DNA from: Anaerotruncus sp. G3(2012)
GTDB lineage: Bacteria; Bacillota; Clostridia; Oscillospirales; Ruminococcaceae
Assembly: GCF_000403395.2 (NCBI RefSeq)
Contig: NZ_KE159674.1
Coordinates: forward strand, 283,655-347,654
Length of the DNA: 64,000 bases
Reading direction: 5' to 3'
Below are positions 19,493 to 28,541 of the stretch, piece after piece. The translations under genes and the position numbers were made by a program. Within the stretch, counting starts at the first letter, position 1, and each line of letters begins with the position of its first letter. The notes under the pieces were generated by a model. It saw only the letters and a program-made list of their open reading frames with translations, did no database searches and had not been told where the DNA came from.

Positions 19493-20032
19493 ATGATAAA
19501 CTGTCCGAAATGTGGGCATCCGGTCAGTGGGCGGGCGCGTTCCTGCGGCTACTGCGGAGAATCCCTTGTCAATAACTATTTTGCGCGGGAGGAACGGCAT
19601 AAAGGCAAGGATCCGTTACTAGAAGCACCGGCCGGTGCGGCAGGCATCTGCGCAATGGTTTTGGGTATCTTTGGATGCCTTGCACTGCTGGCGGCGCTTG
19701 CCTTTCAGCTGATGGTCATGTTTGGATATGGCGGCTCGGTTCCACCGGAAATCGACCGGAATTGGTGGATCCGCACCCTTGTGCTTGCGGTGCCATCGGT
19801 GGTCCTGCTGGTGCAGGAGTTGATCCTCGGAGGGAGCAGGGGCGGATTGCTGTTCGACAGTTTTTGGCTGTTTGCCTCTGGCTGCGGACTGATCCTGACG
19901 ATACAGTGCTATACCGGCAAGGGATCAGGATTGTTTTTTGATGTTGTAGCGATCCCTTATCTGTTGATTGCCGGGTGTGCCTTGGTGGTTATTTCGTCTG
20001 TGACCAGCATCCTTGCCTATAAGCATTATTGA
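19493..20032 (+). CDS. zinc-ribbon membrane protein
   Basis: 179 residues. The N-terminus has a zinc ribbon with Cys4, Cys7, Cys18 and Cys21. It is followed by about four hydrophobic segments, starting near residues 53-75. Zinc-ribbon membrane proteins of this kind are common in Firmicutes and mostly uncharacterised; no function is assigned. Confidence 0.7.
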   Translation: MINCPKCGHPVSGRARSCGYCGESLVNNYFAREERHKGKDPLLEAPAGAAGICAMVLGIFGCLALLAALAFQLMVMFGYGGSVPPEIDRNWWIRTLVLAVPSVVLLVQELILGGSRGGLLFDSFWLFASGCGLILTIQCYTGKGSGLFFDVVAIPYLLIAGCALVVISSVTSILAYKHY

Positions 20033-20035
20033 AAC

Positions 20036-20063
20036 AAAAAAGACTGCTACCGCAGTCTTTTTT
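20036..20063. terminator. bidirectional terminator
   Basis: AAAAAAGACTGC and its exact complement surround TACC. With A-runs and T-runs on both sides it can end both the plus-strand zinc-ribbon gene and the minus-strand yaaA gene. Confidence 0.85.
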
Positions 20064-20068
20064 ACTTC

Positions 20069-20812
20069 TTATTCTCTTTGCAAAAAGGTATATGTAGATT
20101 CATCTGATAGATGCGGTATAAACGTATATCCATTCCAGCAGAAGTCCTTCAAGCCCTCTGGATCGTCGATTCGCTCTTTCACAATATAACGTGCCATCCG
20201 CCCGCGTGCCATCTTTGCGGCAGTAGCGAGCATTCTGGGTTTTCCTCTCTTCATCACGAGAAAATTACAGGTAAGAAACCGGTCGTGCGGGGTTAGATAG
20301 GGCTGTACCGTTCTGGAATATTCCGCAGAGGCTAAGTTGATAACCGTCTTTCCGCTGGAAAGCAGGTCTCGATAAAACAGATCCCCCCAGAATTGATAGA
20401 GATTTTGCCCGCCAAATTTCAGTTTGCAGAGAAATTCCAGCCGATAGGGAAGAATCCCGTCGGTTGGTCGGAGAACCCCATAAAATGCGCTGAGTAGACG
20501 CAGATGATCGTTTGCGAAAGCAAAGTCCGCAAGACTGAACGATTGCGGATCGAGATTGCGGTATTGCAGGCCGTGGTAAGCGAGTAACGCAGCAGTTCCT
20601 TCTGCATCTGGGTCGAACGACTGGAAGGAGTCGAATGCCTTGAGCGCAAGGTCGGGATTCACTGACATGGGGCGTTCAAGCTGCCATGGACTAAATTTGC
20701 GGAGAGTTTCGACAAGCTGTTCTGTCTGCGCGAGAAAACGTGGGCGGGACAGAGTCAACCCCTCCAGACGGGATGACTGCATATTTTTGGCTGGGGAGAG
20801 GATAATGAACAT
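20069..20812 (-). CDS. yaaA: YaaA/UPF0246 family peroxide-stress protein
   Basis: 247 residues from the ATG preceded by GCAGGAGAA; a longer in-frame extension lacks a ribosome site and similarity. The start MFIILSPAKNMQ and interior DFAFANDHLRLLSAFYGVLRPTDGI are characteristic. YaaA limits free iron during peroxide stress in Escherichia coli and binds DNA. It follows a small membrane protein gene on the same strand at a 16-base distance. Confidence 0.93.
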   Translation of the reverse strand: MFIILSPAKNMQSSRLEGLTLSRPRFLAQTEQLVETLRKFSPWQLERPMSVNPDLALKAFDSFQSFDPDAEGTAALLAYHGLQYRNLDPQSFSLADFAFANDHLRLLSAFYGVLRPTDGILPYRLEFLCKLKFGGQNLYQFWGDLFYRDLLSSGKTVINLASAEYSRTVQPYLTPHDRFLTCNFLVMKRGKPRMLATAAKMARGRMARYIVKERIDDPEGLKDFCWNGYTFIPHLSDESTYTFLQRE

Positions 20813-20828
20813 GGCATTCTCCTGCGGA

Positions 20829-21239
20829 TTATATAGATTCGTTTGGCTCAGCGGGTTCGGCAGGTTCGAGACGGATATGTTGGTGCTCCACAGCTGCTTC
20901 AATGACCAGCACGATACTTATCAGGATATCAAAAAGAGTACCGGTTACAATAAGATCCGTGTTGTAGACGACAAGCGGACGAGATGCTTTCATCACGATC
21001 AGATTGAGCAGGACAGAGACCGCGTGTATTACATAAAAGAAAACGAGGTCGCGGGTCCTCAGGAAAGAAAGGATGATTCGCTTACACAGAAGGACAAGTC
21101 CCAGGAAAATGGCTACGCCCGCAGAGTAGTAGATAACAGTCGGCAGGCGATCCAGGTCGTTCGAGAGGAGAAACGTCAGCCCGCTGAGCCGAAAGCCGCA
21201 GAGCAGCAGCATAATCCAGAACATCCATTGATGGAGCAT
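20829..21239 (-). CDS. small membrane protein, unknown
   Basis: 136 residues with about four hydrophobic stretches (near 5-21, 35-52, 63-85 and 96-116) and a Glu/Pro-rich C-terminal tail. GGGAGG lies before the ATG. No family was recognised. It is probably co-transcribed with yaaA. Confidence 0.6.
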   Translation of the reverse strand: MLHQWMFWIMLLLCGFRLSGLTFLLSNDLDRLPTVIYYSAGVAIFLGLVLLCKRIILSFLRTRDLVFFYVIHAVSVLLNLIVMKASRPLVVYNTDLIVTGTLFDILISIVLVIEAAVEHQHIRLEPAEPAEPNESI

Positions 21240-21316
21240 GAAGATACCTCCCTAATCCGAATTCAATTCAAGTCTTATGAAAAAAGATGATACCAGATTC
21301 TGAACAAGCTGTCAAA

Positions 21317-21910
21317 TCACTGGTTTTCGAGAAGTGCGCCGACTGTCTCAAAATTTCCAGTCAGAACCGCAACAATGCCTTTATAGGTAGTGACTGGGTC
21401 TTTAAAAAAACGATCTTGAAGCTTTCGGCAGGTTTCTGCATCTGGCAGCAGAATGGTCAGCGTCAGCAGGTCGCTTCCAATATCGCTGATTGTGAGGGTC
21501 AGTAGATACCCATCCTCCACCTTGCGGGTTTCCGCTTTGTTGTGAGTTCGGTGCTCCCGGATCAGAAAATAATCTCGTGCGGCAGCAACCGCTTTTTCAC
21601 GGATCGAAAGGGGGAGTGTCTTTTCGAATGTCTCGGCAGCGTTGCGCCCAAGATCGGTGATCTGATAGCATTGATCAGGCTCGGATGGACTGGGAGACAG
21701 AATTTCTATGTGTCCACTCTTAACCAATCCTGAAGCTGCACTTGCAGCCTCAAAATAGTTGCCGATCCCTTCGGAAACGAAAACTTCAATCAGCGCAGAG
21801 ATTGGCATTGGATGCCCCAGGCTACGCAGGATATAACAGATCAGAATCTTGATTTCATAATCCATTGTAAGGCCGCCGGGTTCAACACCGGCGCGGAAAA
21901 CATCGTACAT
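21317..21910 (-). CDS. DUF4364 winged-helix family protein
   Basis: About 197 residues if translation begins at the ATG at 21910, which has GAGAGG nine bases ahead; ATGs at 21919 and 21949 are also in frame. The N-terminus GVEPGGLTMDYEIKILICYIL and the rest match DUF4364, a group of clostridial proteins with an N-terminal winged helix. A DNA-binding or regulatory role is likely, but its targets are unknown. Confidence 0.75.
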   Translation of the reverse strand: MYDVFRAGVEPGGLTMDYEIKILICYILRSLGHPMPISALIEVFVSEGIGNYFEAASAASGLVKSGHIEILSPSPSEPDQCYQITDLGRNAAETFEKTLPLSIREKAVAAARDYFLIREHRTHNKAETRKVEDGYLLTLTISDIGSDLLTLTILLPDAETCRKLQDRFFKDPVTTYKGIVAVLTGNFETVGALLENQ

Positions 21911-22164
21911 TCCAAACATCCTCTCTTCATGATCCTTTCTATCTATCATACATAATTTTAGAGGGTAACGTCAATAGCTTTGAGATTTGATCTGAATCAT
22001 AAGTACACTTGAATTTCCAGTATTTCACTTATTGTATAGAACTGCTCTCTCAATCATGATAGTTCTATGACCTTACTTTCCGCTCCAATCTAGCACTTTT
22101 TTTGAGACATCTCTACTTCTACCTGCAAAAGGTGATTATTTTGGAAAGAATCTGTCTTTTTATC

Positions 22165-22193
22165 TTTACTTTATCGGGTGGTTATTGTAAAAT
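22165..22193 (+). promoter_or_regulatory. promoter of the pyrH-frr-uppS operon
   Basis: TTTACT at 22165-22170 and TAAAAT at 22188-22193, spacer 17. The rest of the 21911-22251 gap is AT-rich with no gene seen. Confidence 0.65.
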
Positions 22194-22251
22194 AAATAGA
22201 GTATGCGGAAGCCAGTTGTACCGTGGAAAAAACATTCTATGGAGGTAGTTT

Positions 22252-22965
22252 ATGCCAATCAAGTATAAACGGGTCCTGCTCAAGTTGAGCGGAGAGGCTC
22301 TTGCCGGTGAGAAGAAGTTTGGGATTGATTACAATGTGATTTCTTCGATCTGCGAAAGTATTAAAAAATGTGTGGATCTTGGAGCGCAGATTGGGATTGT
22401 TGTAGGTGGCGGCAACTTCTTCCGAGGGCGAAGCAGCAGCCAGATGGAGGATCGCACACGTGCAGATCATATGGGAATGCTGGCGACAGTGATGAATGCG
22501 CTGGCACTGGCAGATGCGTTGGAAACGCATGGGGTTGAAGTGCGTGTACAGACAGCAATCACGATGCAGCAGATTGCTGAACCATACATTCGGAACAAAG
22601 CGATTCGGCATATGGAAAAGGGGCGGGTTGTAGTCTTTGGATGCGGTACAGGAAACCCGTTTTTCTCAACTGATACGGCATCCTCCCTTCGTGCCGCGGA
22701 GATTGATGCGGACATCATGTTGAAGGCCACGATGGTAGATGGTGTCTATGACTGTGACCCAAATAAAAACGCAAATGCAGTTAAGTATGAAAGAGTGACT
22801 TTCCAGGAAGTGCTTGAAAAGGGACTGGCAGTAATGGACAGCACCGCAGCGGCGATGTGCAGAGAGAATGGAATACCGGTTCTGGTGTTTAGTCTGGCGG
22901 ACCCGGACAATATTCTGGCGGCTATTCAGGGTGAAAATATTGGTACGATTGTGAAGGAGGACTAA
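22252..22965 (+). CDS. pyrH: UMP kinase
   Basis: 237 residues of the amino-acid-kinase fold. [14 protein letters not shown] at the N-terminus binds phosphate, and [10 protein letters not shown] and [20 protein letters not shown] are typical of PyrH. It makes UDP from UMP using ATP. It is the first gene of a block in the usual clostridial order, with frr three bases downstream. Confidence 0.97.
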   Translation: MPIKYKRVLLKLSGEALAGEKKFGIDYNVISSICESIKKCVDLGAQIGIVVGGGNFFRGRSSSQMEDRTRADHMGMLATVMNALALADALETHGVEVRVQTAITMQQIAEPYIRNKAIRHMEKGRVVVFGCGTGNPFFSTDTASSLRAAEIDADIMLKATMVDGVYDCDPNKNANAVKYERVTFQEVLEKGLAVMDSTAAAMCRENGIPVLVFSLADPDNILAAIQGENIGTIVKED

Positions 22966-22967
22966 CC

Positions 22968-23522
22968 ATGAAAGAGAAGCTTCAGGTTTACAATGAAAAG
23001 ATGGAAAAGACCATCCGTATTCTGGAATCGGACTACGCTTCGATCCGCGCAGGGCGTGCCAATCCGGCTGTTCTGGACAAAATTACTGTCGATTACTATG
23101 GCACGCCGACCCCAATTCAATCTCTGGCTGCGGTTTCCGTATCCGAAGCTCGTATACTCGTTATCCAACCTTGGGATAAATCTACCCTAAAGGCCATCGA
23201 AAAGGCGATTCAGGTGTCCGACCTTGGTATCAACCCATCTAATGACGGCATGGTAATCAGAATTGTTTTCCCGCCGCTGACGGAGGAACGCAGAAAGGAT
23301 ATCTGCAAGCAGATCCGCAAGCAAGGAGAGGATTCGAAAGTAGCGATTCGCTCGATCCGTCGGGATGCGAATGATACCTTTAAGAAACAGAAAAAAAGCA
23401 GTGAGATCAGTGAGGATGAGCAGAAGACCTTGGAAGAGGATATGCAGAAGCTAACTGATAAATTCTGTAAGCGGATCGATGAGATCGCATCGAAAAAAGA
23501 GAAAGAAATTCTGGAAATCTAA
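22968..23522 (+). CDS. frr: ribosome recycling factor
   Basis: 184 residues with the RRF signatures RAGRANPAVLDKITVDYYG and the C-terminal three-helix bundle, rich in Lys and Glu. It splits post-termination ribosomes together with EF-G. It lies between pyrH and uppS. Confidence 0.97.
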   Translation: MKEKLQVYNEKMEKTIRILESDYASIRAGRANPAVLDKITVDYYGTPTPIQSLAAVSVSEARILVIQPWDKSTLKAIEKAIQVSDLGINPSNDGMVIRIVFPPLTEERRKDICKQIRKQGEDSKVAIRSIRRDANDTFKKQKKSSEISEDEQKTLEEDMQKLTDKFCKRIDEIASKKEKEILEI

Positions 23523-23538
23523 CGAACGGAGGAACGTC

Positions 23539-24267
23539 ATGGCAAAAGGGCTGCTTGCGCAGGTTCCCACAGAGAAGTTGCCGGTGCACATCGGCTTGAT
23601 TTTGGATGGAAATGGAAGATGGGCTGCCAAGCGCGGCCTGCCGCGTACAGCGGGGCATCGGCAGGGAGCGAAGGTTTTTAGTGAAATTGCGCAGTATTGC
23701 CGTGAAATCGGCATCCAATACCTTACTGCCTACGCCCTTTCCACCGAAAACTGGAAAAGGCCGCAGGATGAGGTCAAGGCGATTATGGATCTCCTGCGCA
23801 GGTATCTGGACGAAGCTTTCCAGAAGCAAAAGGAGGATGCCTGCGTGCGTTTTCTCGGAGACCGCACTCCTCTTGCTTCGGATTTACAGGAAAAGATGCA
23901 GCGGATCGAGGCGGAAAGCGCGAATAACGATCGCATCCACATCAATATTGCATTGAACTATGGTGGACGGGATGAGATTGTACGGGCAGTTCGTACCTTG
24001 GCACAGCGGTGCGCGGAGGGGACGATTTCCCCATCCGAGATCAGTGAGCAGATGGTTTCTGATTGTCTGTACACCTGTGGACAGCCCGACCCAGATATGA
24101 TTCTGCGGCCAAGCGGGGAAATGCGAACTTCTAATTTTTTGCCATGGCAGTCAACCTATGCAGAACTGGTCTTTATGGATGTGCTCTGGCCGGACTTTAC
24201 GCCAAACCATCTGGATCAGGCGATCCTGCAATATTTGCAACGCAGCCGGAGATTTGGCGGCGTTTGA
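23539..24267 (+). CDS. uppS: undecaprenyl pyrophosphate synthase
   Basis: 242 residues from the ATG after CGGAGG. HIGLILDGNGRWAAKRG contains the catalytic Asp23; later motifs are YALSTENWKRP and ILRPSGEMRTSNFLPWQS. The enzyme extends farnesyl-PP with cis-isoprene units to the C55 carrier used for peptidoglycan and teichoic acids. Confidence 0.97.
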   Translation: MAKGLLAQVPTEKLPVHIGLILDGNGRWAAKRGLPRTAGHRQGAKVFSEIAQYCREIGIQYLTAYALSTENWKRPQDEVKAIMDLLRRYLDEAFQKQKEDACVRFLGDRTPLASDLQEKMQRIEAESANNDRIHINIALNYGGRDEIVRAVRTLAQRCAEGTISPSEISEQMVSDCLYTCGQPDPDMILRPSGEMRTSNFLPWQSTYAELVFMDVLWPDFTPNHLDQAILQYLQRSRRFGGV

Positions 24268-24321
24268 TTTTCCGATTCCTGCCTGTTTATGGGCAAATTC
24301 GGAAAGAATGGAGCGTACCCT

Positions 24322-25161
24322 ATGAAACAAAGAGTTATCAGTTCTGCGGTTGGCTTGATCTTACTGGCTGTGGTTCTGGCGCTTTTCGATACCATTGTTG
24401 TCAATATCGTTGTTGCACTGCTTGCTTGGTTGGCGGTTTATGAGATGTTTTCTGCGACCGGCTGCTGGAATTTCCGTCCATTGTCTATTCCGGCGACCAT
24501 TTTCGCGATTGCAATCCCGTTTCTGTCCAGCCGGCTTCTCAGCAGAGTGATACCGCTTACCTGTTATCTCTATGTACTTGTCCTGTTTTCTGTGTTGCTG
24601 CGCAATCATAAAAAAATCCATGTCGAGCAGGTTGCAGTGGTTTTCACTTTTAGCCTGATGATCCCGTTTTCGCTCTCTACATTGGTTTACCAGCGGGATT
24701 GGAATGGCACAACGCTCGGGATTTTTTATGTCCTGCTTTCACTTGGCAGTGCATGGCTGTCGGATACAGGTGCTTATTTCGCCGGACATGCGTTCGGCAA
24801 ACATAAATTGGCACCGGTTATCAGTCCTAAAAAGACGGTTGAGGGTGCGATTGGCGGAATGATTTTTGCCGATTTCGCAATGCTGCTGATCTCATGGATG
24901 TACAGTCTGGCTTCTGCGGCAGCGGGATACCCAATACAGATCCACTATCTGGCGATTGCATGTATCATGCCGTTTTTATCGGCTGTCAGTATTGTAGGAG
25001 ATCTTTCGGCTTCCATTGTAAAGAGGCAGTTTGGTGTGAAAGACTATGGGTCGATTATGCCAGGGCATGGAGGTGTGATGGACCGGTTTGACAGCGCATT
25101 GATGGTTGCGCCGCTGGTCTATATTATCAGCCGCTATCTGCCGCTTGCAGTGTTGGCATAA
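24322..25161 (+). CDS. cdsA: phosphatidate cytidylyltransferase
   Basis: 279 residues, with many membrane helices. The CDP-transferase signature is near the C-terminus: SIVKRQFGVKDYGSIMPGHG, then MDRFDSALMVAP. The enzyme makes CDP-diacylglycerol from phosphatidate and CTP in the membrane. It is in the standard order after uppS. Confidence 0.96.
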   Translation: MKQRVISSAVGLILLAVVLALFDTIVVNIVVALLAWLAVYEMFSATGCWNFRPLSIPATIFAIAIPFLSSRLLSRVIPLTCYLYVLVLFSVLLRNHKKIHVEQVAVVFTFSLMIPFSLSTLVYQRDWNGTTLGIFYVLLSLGSAWLSDTGAYFAGHAFGKHKLAPVISPKKTVEGAIGGMIFADFAMLLISWMYSLASAAAGYPIQIHYLAIACIMPFLSAVSIVGDLSASIVKRQFGVKDYGSIMPGHGGVMDRFDSALMVAPLVYIISRYLPLAVLA

Positions 25162-25175
25162 ATGGGGGGACCGAC

Positions 25176-26333
25176 TTGAAAAAAAAAGTTGCAGTTTTGG
25201 GGTCTACCGGTTCGATCGGAACCCAGACATTAAAGGTCTGCAAGCGTGCGGGATATGAGGTCACTGCACTTGCGGCAAATCGCAGCGCAGACATTCTGGA
25301 ACAGCAGGCGAGGGAATTTACCCCTCGCCGTGTTGCCATTTTTGATGAAAATGCGTACAAGGATCTGAAAGTCCGTCTTGCAGACATGGATATTGACATT
25401 TTAACAGGGATGGATGGCCTTTGCGAGCTTACCGTCCTGGATGAGACAGAGATCGTATGCAATGCGGTAATCGGGATGATCGGGCTACGTCCGACCCTCG
25501 CGGCGATCGCCGCGAAAAAGACGCTTGCACTTTCCAACAAGGAAACACTGGTTGCGGGAGGACAGCTCGTGATGGAATCTGCGGAGGCCAATGGAGTGAA
25601 GATTCTCCCGGTGGACAGCGAACACAGCGCAATTTTTCAGTGTTTACAGGGAAATTTACAAAACCCGCCCCGGAGAATTCTGCTCACGGCTTCAGGAGGC
25701 CCGTTCCGAGGATATTCCAAAGCAGAGTTGGAACGTGTTACATTGGAAGATGCGTTAAAGCATCCAAACTGGTCTATGGGAGCAAAGATTACGATTGACT
25801 CGTCTACCTTGATGAACAAGGGGCTTGAATTCATCGAAGCGATGTGGCTGTTCGGCATTTCCCCGGATCAGATCGAAGTGATTGTCCATCCGCAGAGTGT
25901 CGTGCATTCCGCAGTGGAATATGCCGATGGATCAGTGATCGCACAGATGGGGGTTCCGGATATGGAGATTCCCATTCAATATGCTTTGACCTACCCGAAG
26001 CGGATTCCCGGTACGGCGAACAGGCTTTCGCTGTCAGAGATGGGCTCGCTGACCTTTGAGCCGCCGGATTTGCAGACCTTTTCCTGTTTGGCGGACTGCA
26101 TGCGCGCAGCGAGTATGGGCGGCCTGTTCCCATGTGCAGTCAACAGCGCGAATGAACAGGCGGTCGCACTATTTTTGCAGAACAGGATTCGTTACACAAA
26201 GATCGCAGATTGTGTACATGAGGTTTTGGAACGGTTTGATGGAAGAGAAAAGCAGGCATATACGCTGGAAATGGTGCTGGAAGCAGATCGGACTGCCCGT
26301 GAGATGGTATTGGAATATTGCGGGATCGGGTAA
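25176..26333 (+). CDS. dxr: 1-deoxy-D-xylulose 5-phosphate reductoisomerase
   Basis: 385 residues starting at TTG with GGGGGGA ahead. It has the NADPH-binding VLGSTGSIGTQTL at the N-terminus and the metal/substrate motif LPVDSEHSAIFQCL. It makes MEP in the non-mevalonate isoprenoid pathway. ispG of the same pathway lies two genes downstream. Confidence 0.97.
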   Translation: MKKKVAVLGSTGSIGTQTLKVCKRAGYEVTALAANRSADILEQQAREFTPRRVAIFDENAYKDLKVRLADMDIDILTGMDGLCELTVLDETEIVCNAVIGMIGLRPTLAAIAAKKTLALSNKETLVAGGQLVMESAEANGVKILPVDSEHSAIFQCLQGNLQNPPRRILLTASGGPFRGYSKAELERVTLEDALKHPNWSMGAKITIDSSTLMNKGLEFIEAMWLFGISPDQIEVIVHPQSVVHSAVEYADGSVIAQMGVPDMEIPIQYALTYPKRIPGTANRLSLSEMGSLTFEPPDLQTFSCLADCMRAASMGGLFPCAVNSANEQAVALFLQNRIRYTKIADCVHEVLERFDGREKQAYTLEMVLEADRTAREMVLEYCGIG

Positions 26334-26346
26334 GAATACTATGACT

Positions 26347-26398
26347 ATGGCGGGGCTGTAACCCCGCTCCTGCGCAGTAGCAGGACATTTTTTGAATT
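26347..26398 (+). other. two adjacent short hairpins between dxr and rseP
   Basis: GCGGGG/CCCCGC is followed directly by TCCTGC/GCAGGA and then CATTTTTTG. This may be a weak attenuator or a processing site. Confidence 0.4.
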
Positions 26399-26416
26399 GG
26401 TGAGGATACTTGACCT

Positions 26417-27442
26417 ATGGAAATTGTGATTCAGGTGGTTGCGGCAATTCTGGTATTTGGACTGTTGATTTTTGTGCATGAGTTGGGGCATTTTACAGTC
26501 GGAAAGCTTTCGGGAATGAGGGTAAACCAGTTTGCGATTGGCATGGGACCGGCGATCTGGTCGAAACAGCGGGGCGAAACAAAATATGCGATCCGCTTGT
26601 TTCCGATCGGCGGCTTTGTGGCGGTCGAAGGGGAAGATGCCGAAAGTTCTGATCCAAGGGCCTTTTGTAACGTGCGGCTCTGGAAGCGGATTGCGTTTGT
26701 CTGTGCAGGGGCACTGATGAATCTGATTTTGGGTTTGGTGATTCTGTCCATTCTGGTGGCACTTCGGACCAGCCTGCCGACTACCATTATCTCGGAATTC
26801 CATGAGAATGCATCAAGCAACCGTCAGTTACAGGTAAATGACCGAATCATTGGAGTCAATGGAAGCAGGGTTTTTACCTCGAATGACATCACATTTTCGA
26901 TGATTAGCGATAAAGATGGGATTGTCGATTTTACAGTGATTCGTGACGGGCGAAGACTGGAAATTCCAGCTGTCGATTTCGGGATGGAAACACTCGATGA
27001 TGGGACCCGATTGATCAATTTGGATTTCTATGTCTACACCACATCCAAAACATTTTGGGGCAGCGTGCGGTATTCCTTTTTGTGGATGTTCTCGATTGTG
27101 CGGCAGGTCTGGATGTCATTTTTAAACCTGATCACAGGGAACTTTACTATGTCGGAGCTTTCTGGACCGGTTGGAGTTTCCACTGTGATCGGTCAGGCGA
27201 GCACAGCCGGCATCAAAACGCTGCTGTTACTGGTCAGCTTTATTACGATCAATATCGGGGTGTTCAATCTTCTGCCGGTTCCGGCTCTGGATGGTGGGCG
27301 GTTGGTCTTTTTGCTGATCGAGCTGGTGATTCGACGGCCGGTCAATCCCAAATATGAAGGGCTGATCCATGCAACAGGATTTGTCCTGCTGATGGGGATT
27401 ATGCTGGTGGTCACTTTCAATGATGTTGTCAGACTTTTTTAA
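26417..27442 (+). CDS. rseP: site-2 intramembrane zinc metalloprotease (RseP/RasP)
   Basis: 341 residues. The zinc motif HELGH is at residues 21-25 within the first transmembrane helix; a PDZ domain is at about 115-190 (VNDRIIGVNGSRVF); the second metal motif NLLPVPALDGGRL lies in a C-terminal helix. It cuts anti-sigma factors or signal peptides within the membrane. Confidence 0.95.
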   Translation: MEIVIQVVAAILVFGLLIFVHELGHFTVGKLSGMRVNQFAIGMGPAIWSKQRGETKYAIRLFPIGGFVAVEGEDAESSDPRAFCNVRLWKRIAFVCAGALMNLILGLVILSILVALRTSLPTTIISEFHENASSNRQLQVNDRIIGVNGSRVFTSNDITFSMISDKDGIVDFTVIRDGRRLEIPAVDFGMETLDDGTRLINLDFYVYTTSKTFWGSVRYSFLWMFSIVRQVWMSFLNLITGNFTMSELSGPVGVSTVIGQASTAGIKTLLLLVSFITINIGVFNLLPVPALDGGRLVFLLIELVIRRPVNPKYEGLIHATGFVLLMGIMLVVTFNDVVRLF

Positions 27443-27455
27443 AGGACGGAATAGA

Positions 27456-28493
27456 ATGTCAAAAGAAATAAAATTAAAAGACGGCGTGATCGGTGGGGGA
27501 AGCAGGATCACCGTACAATCGATGCTGAACGTGCCTGCTGCGGATGTTGCAGGCAGTGTTATGCAGGCAGTTGCACTGGAGCGGGCCGGATGTGAAATCA
27601 TTCGGGCCGCTATCCCCGATTTGGAAGCGGTGCGGCTGATTCCAGCGATCAAGCAGGCTGTAAAAATCCCTGTGGTTGCGGATATTCATTTTGATTATCG
27701 GATTGCGTTGGAGTCCGTCTCCGCAGGAGTGGATAAAATCCGGATCAATCCTGGTAACATCGGAGAGGAATCCCGCATCAAAACTGTAGCACATGCCTGC
27801 CGTAATGCGGGAATCCCGATTCGGATCGGCGTCAACTCAGGCTCCTTGGAAAAGCAGATTCTTACAAAATATGGAGGACCTACGCCACAAGCATTGGTTG
27901 ACAGTGCGCTTTACCATGCACAGCTACTTGAAAAATTCGACTTTTCTGACATCGTTCTGTCAATCAAATCCTCCCATGTGCCGTCGATGATTCGCGCTTA
28001 TCGTCTGGCAGCGGAGCAGACCGATTATCCGCTGCATCTTGGCGTAACCGAGGCTGGTACAAGCCGTATGGGCTTGCTAAAAAGTGCGGTTGGGATCGGA
28101 TCGTTGCTCTGTGACGGGATCGGGGATACCATCCGGGTATCGTTGACAGCAGATCCAATTGAAGAAGTCCGGGCAGGACGCGACATCCTTAAAGCGGCTG
28201 GAGTTGCCAGAGAAGGGGTTGAAATCATCTCCTGTCCGACCTGTGGGCGTACAAAGATCGACCTGATTTCTCTGGCTGGACAGGTGGAGGACAAGCTCGC
28301 GGATTGTAAAAAATCTCTCAAGGTCGCTGTGATGGGCTGCGCTGTAAATGGACCGGGAGAAGCACGCGAAGCGGATATTGGAATCGCGGGCGGAGCCGGG
28401 GAAGCGCTGCTTTTCAAAAAAGGGGAAATCGTCGGCAAATACCCGGAAGACAAAATTTTGCAGGTTCTTCTGGACGAGATCGACCGGATGTAA
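27456..28493 (+). CDS. ispG: 4-hydroxy-3-methylbut-2-enyl diphosphate synthase
   Basis: 345 residues from the ATG after AAAGGACGG. It has VADIHFDYRIAL and HLGVTEAG in the TIM barrel, and the iron-sulfur cysteines in SCPTCGRTKIDL and VMGCAVNGPGEA. It converts MEcPP to HMBPP in isoprenoid synthesis and needs a [4Fe-4S] cluster. Confidence 0.97.
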   Translation: MSKEIKLKDGVIGGGSRITVQSMLNVPAADVAGSVMQAVALERAGCEIIRAAIPDLEAVRLIPAIKQAVKIPVVADIHFDYRIALESVSAGVDKIRINPGNIGEESRIKTVAHACRNAGIPIRIGVNSGSLEKQILTKYGGPTPQALVDSALYHAQLLEKFDFSDIVLSIKSSHVPSMIRAYRLAAEQTDYPLHLGVTEAGTSRMGLLKSAVGIGSLLCDGIGDTIRVSLTADPIEEVRAGRDILKAAGVAREGVEIISCPTCGRTKIDLISLAGQVEDKLADCKKSLKVAVMGCAVNGPGEAREADIGIAGGAGEALLFKKGEIVGKYPEDKILQVLLDEIDRM

Positions 28494-28541
28494 TCGTTCG
28501 TCGATTCCAATGCAAGATTCGGATAAGGTTGTGAAAAAGGT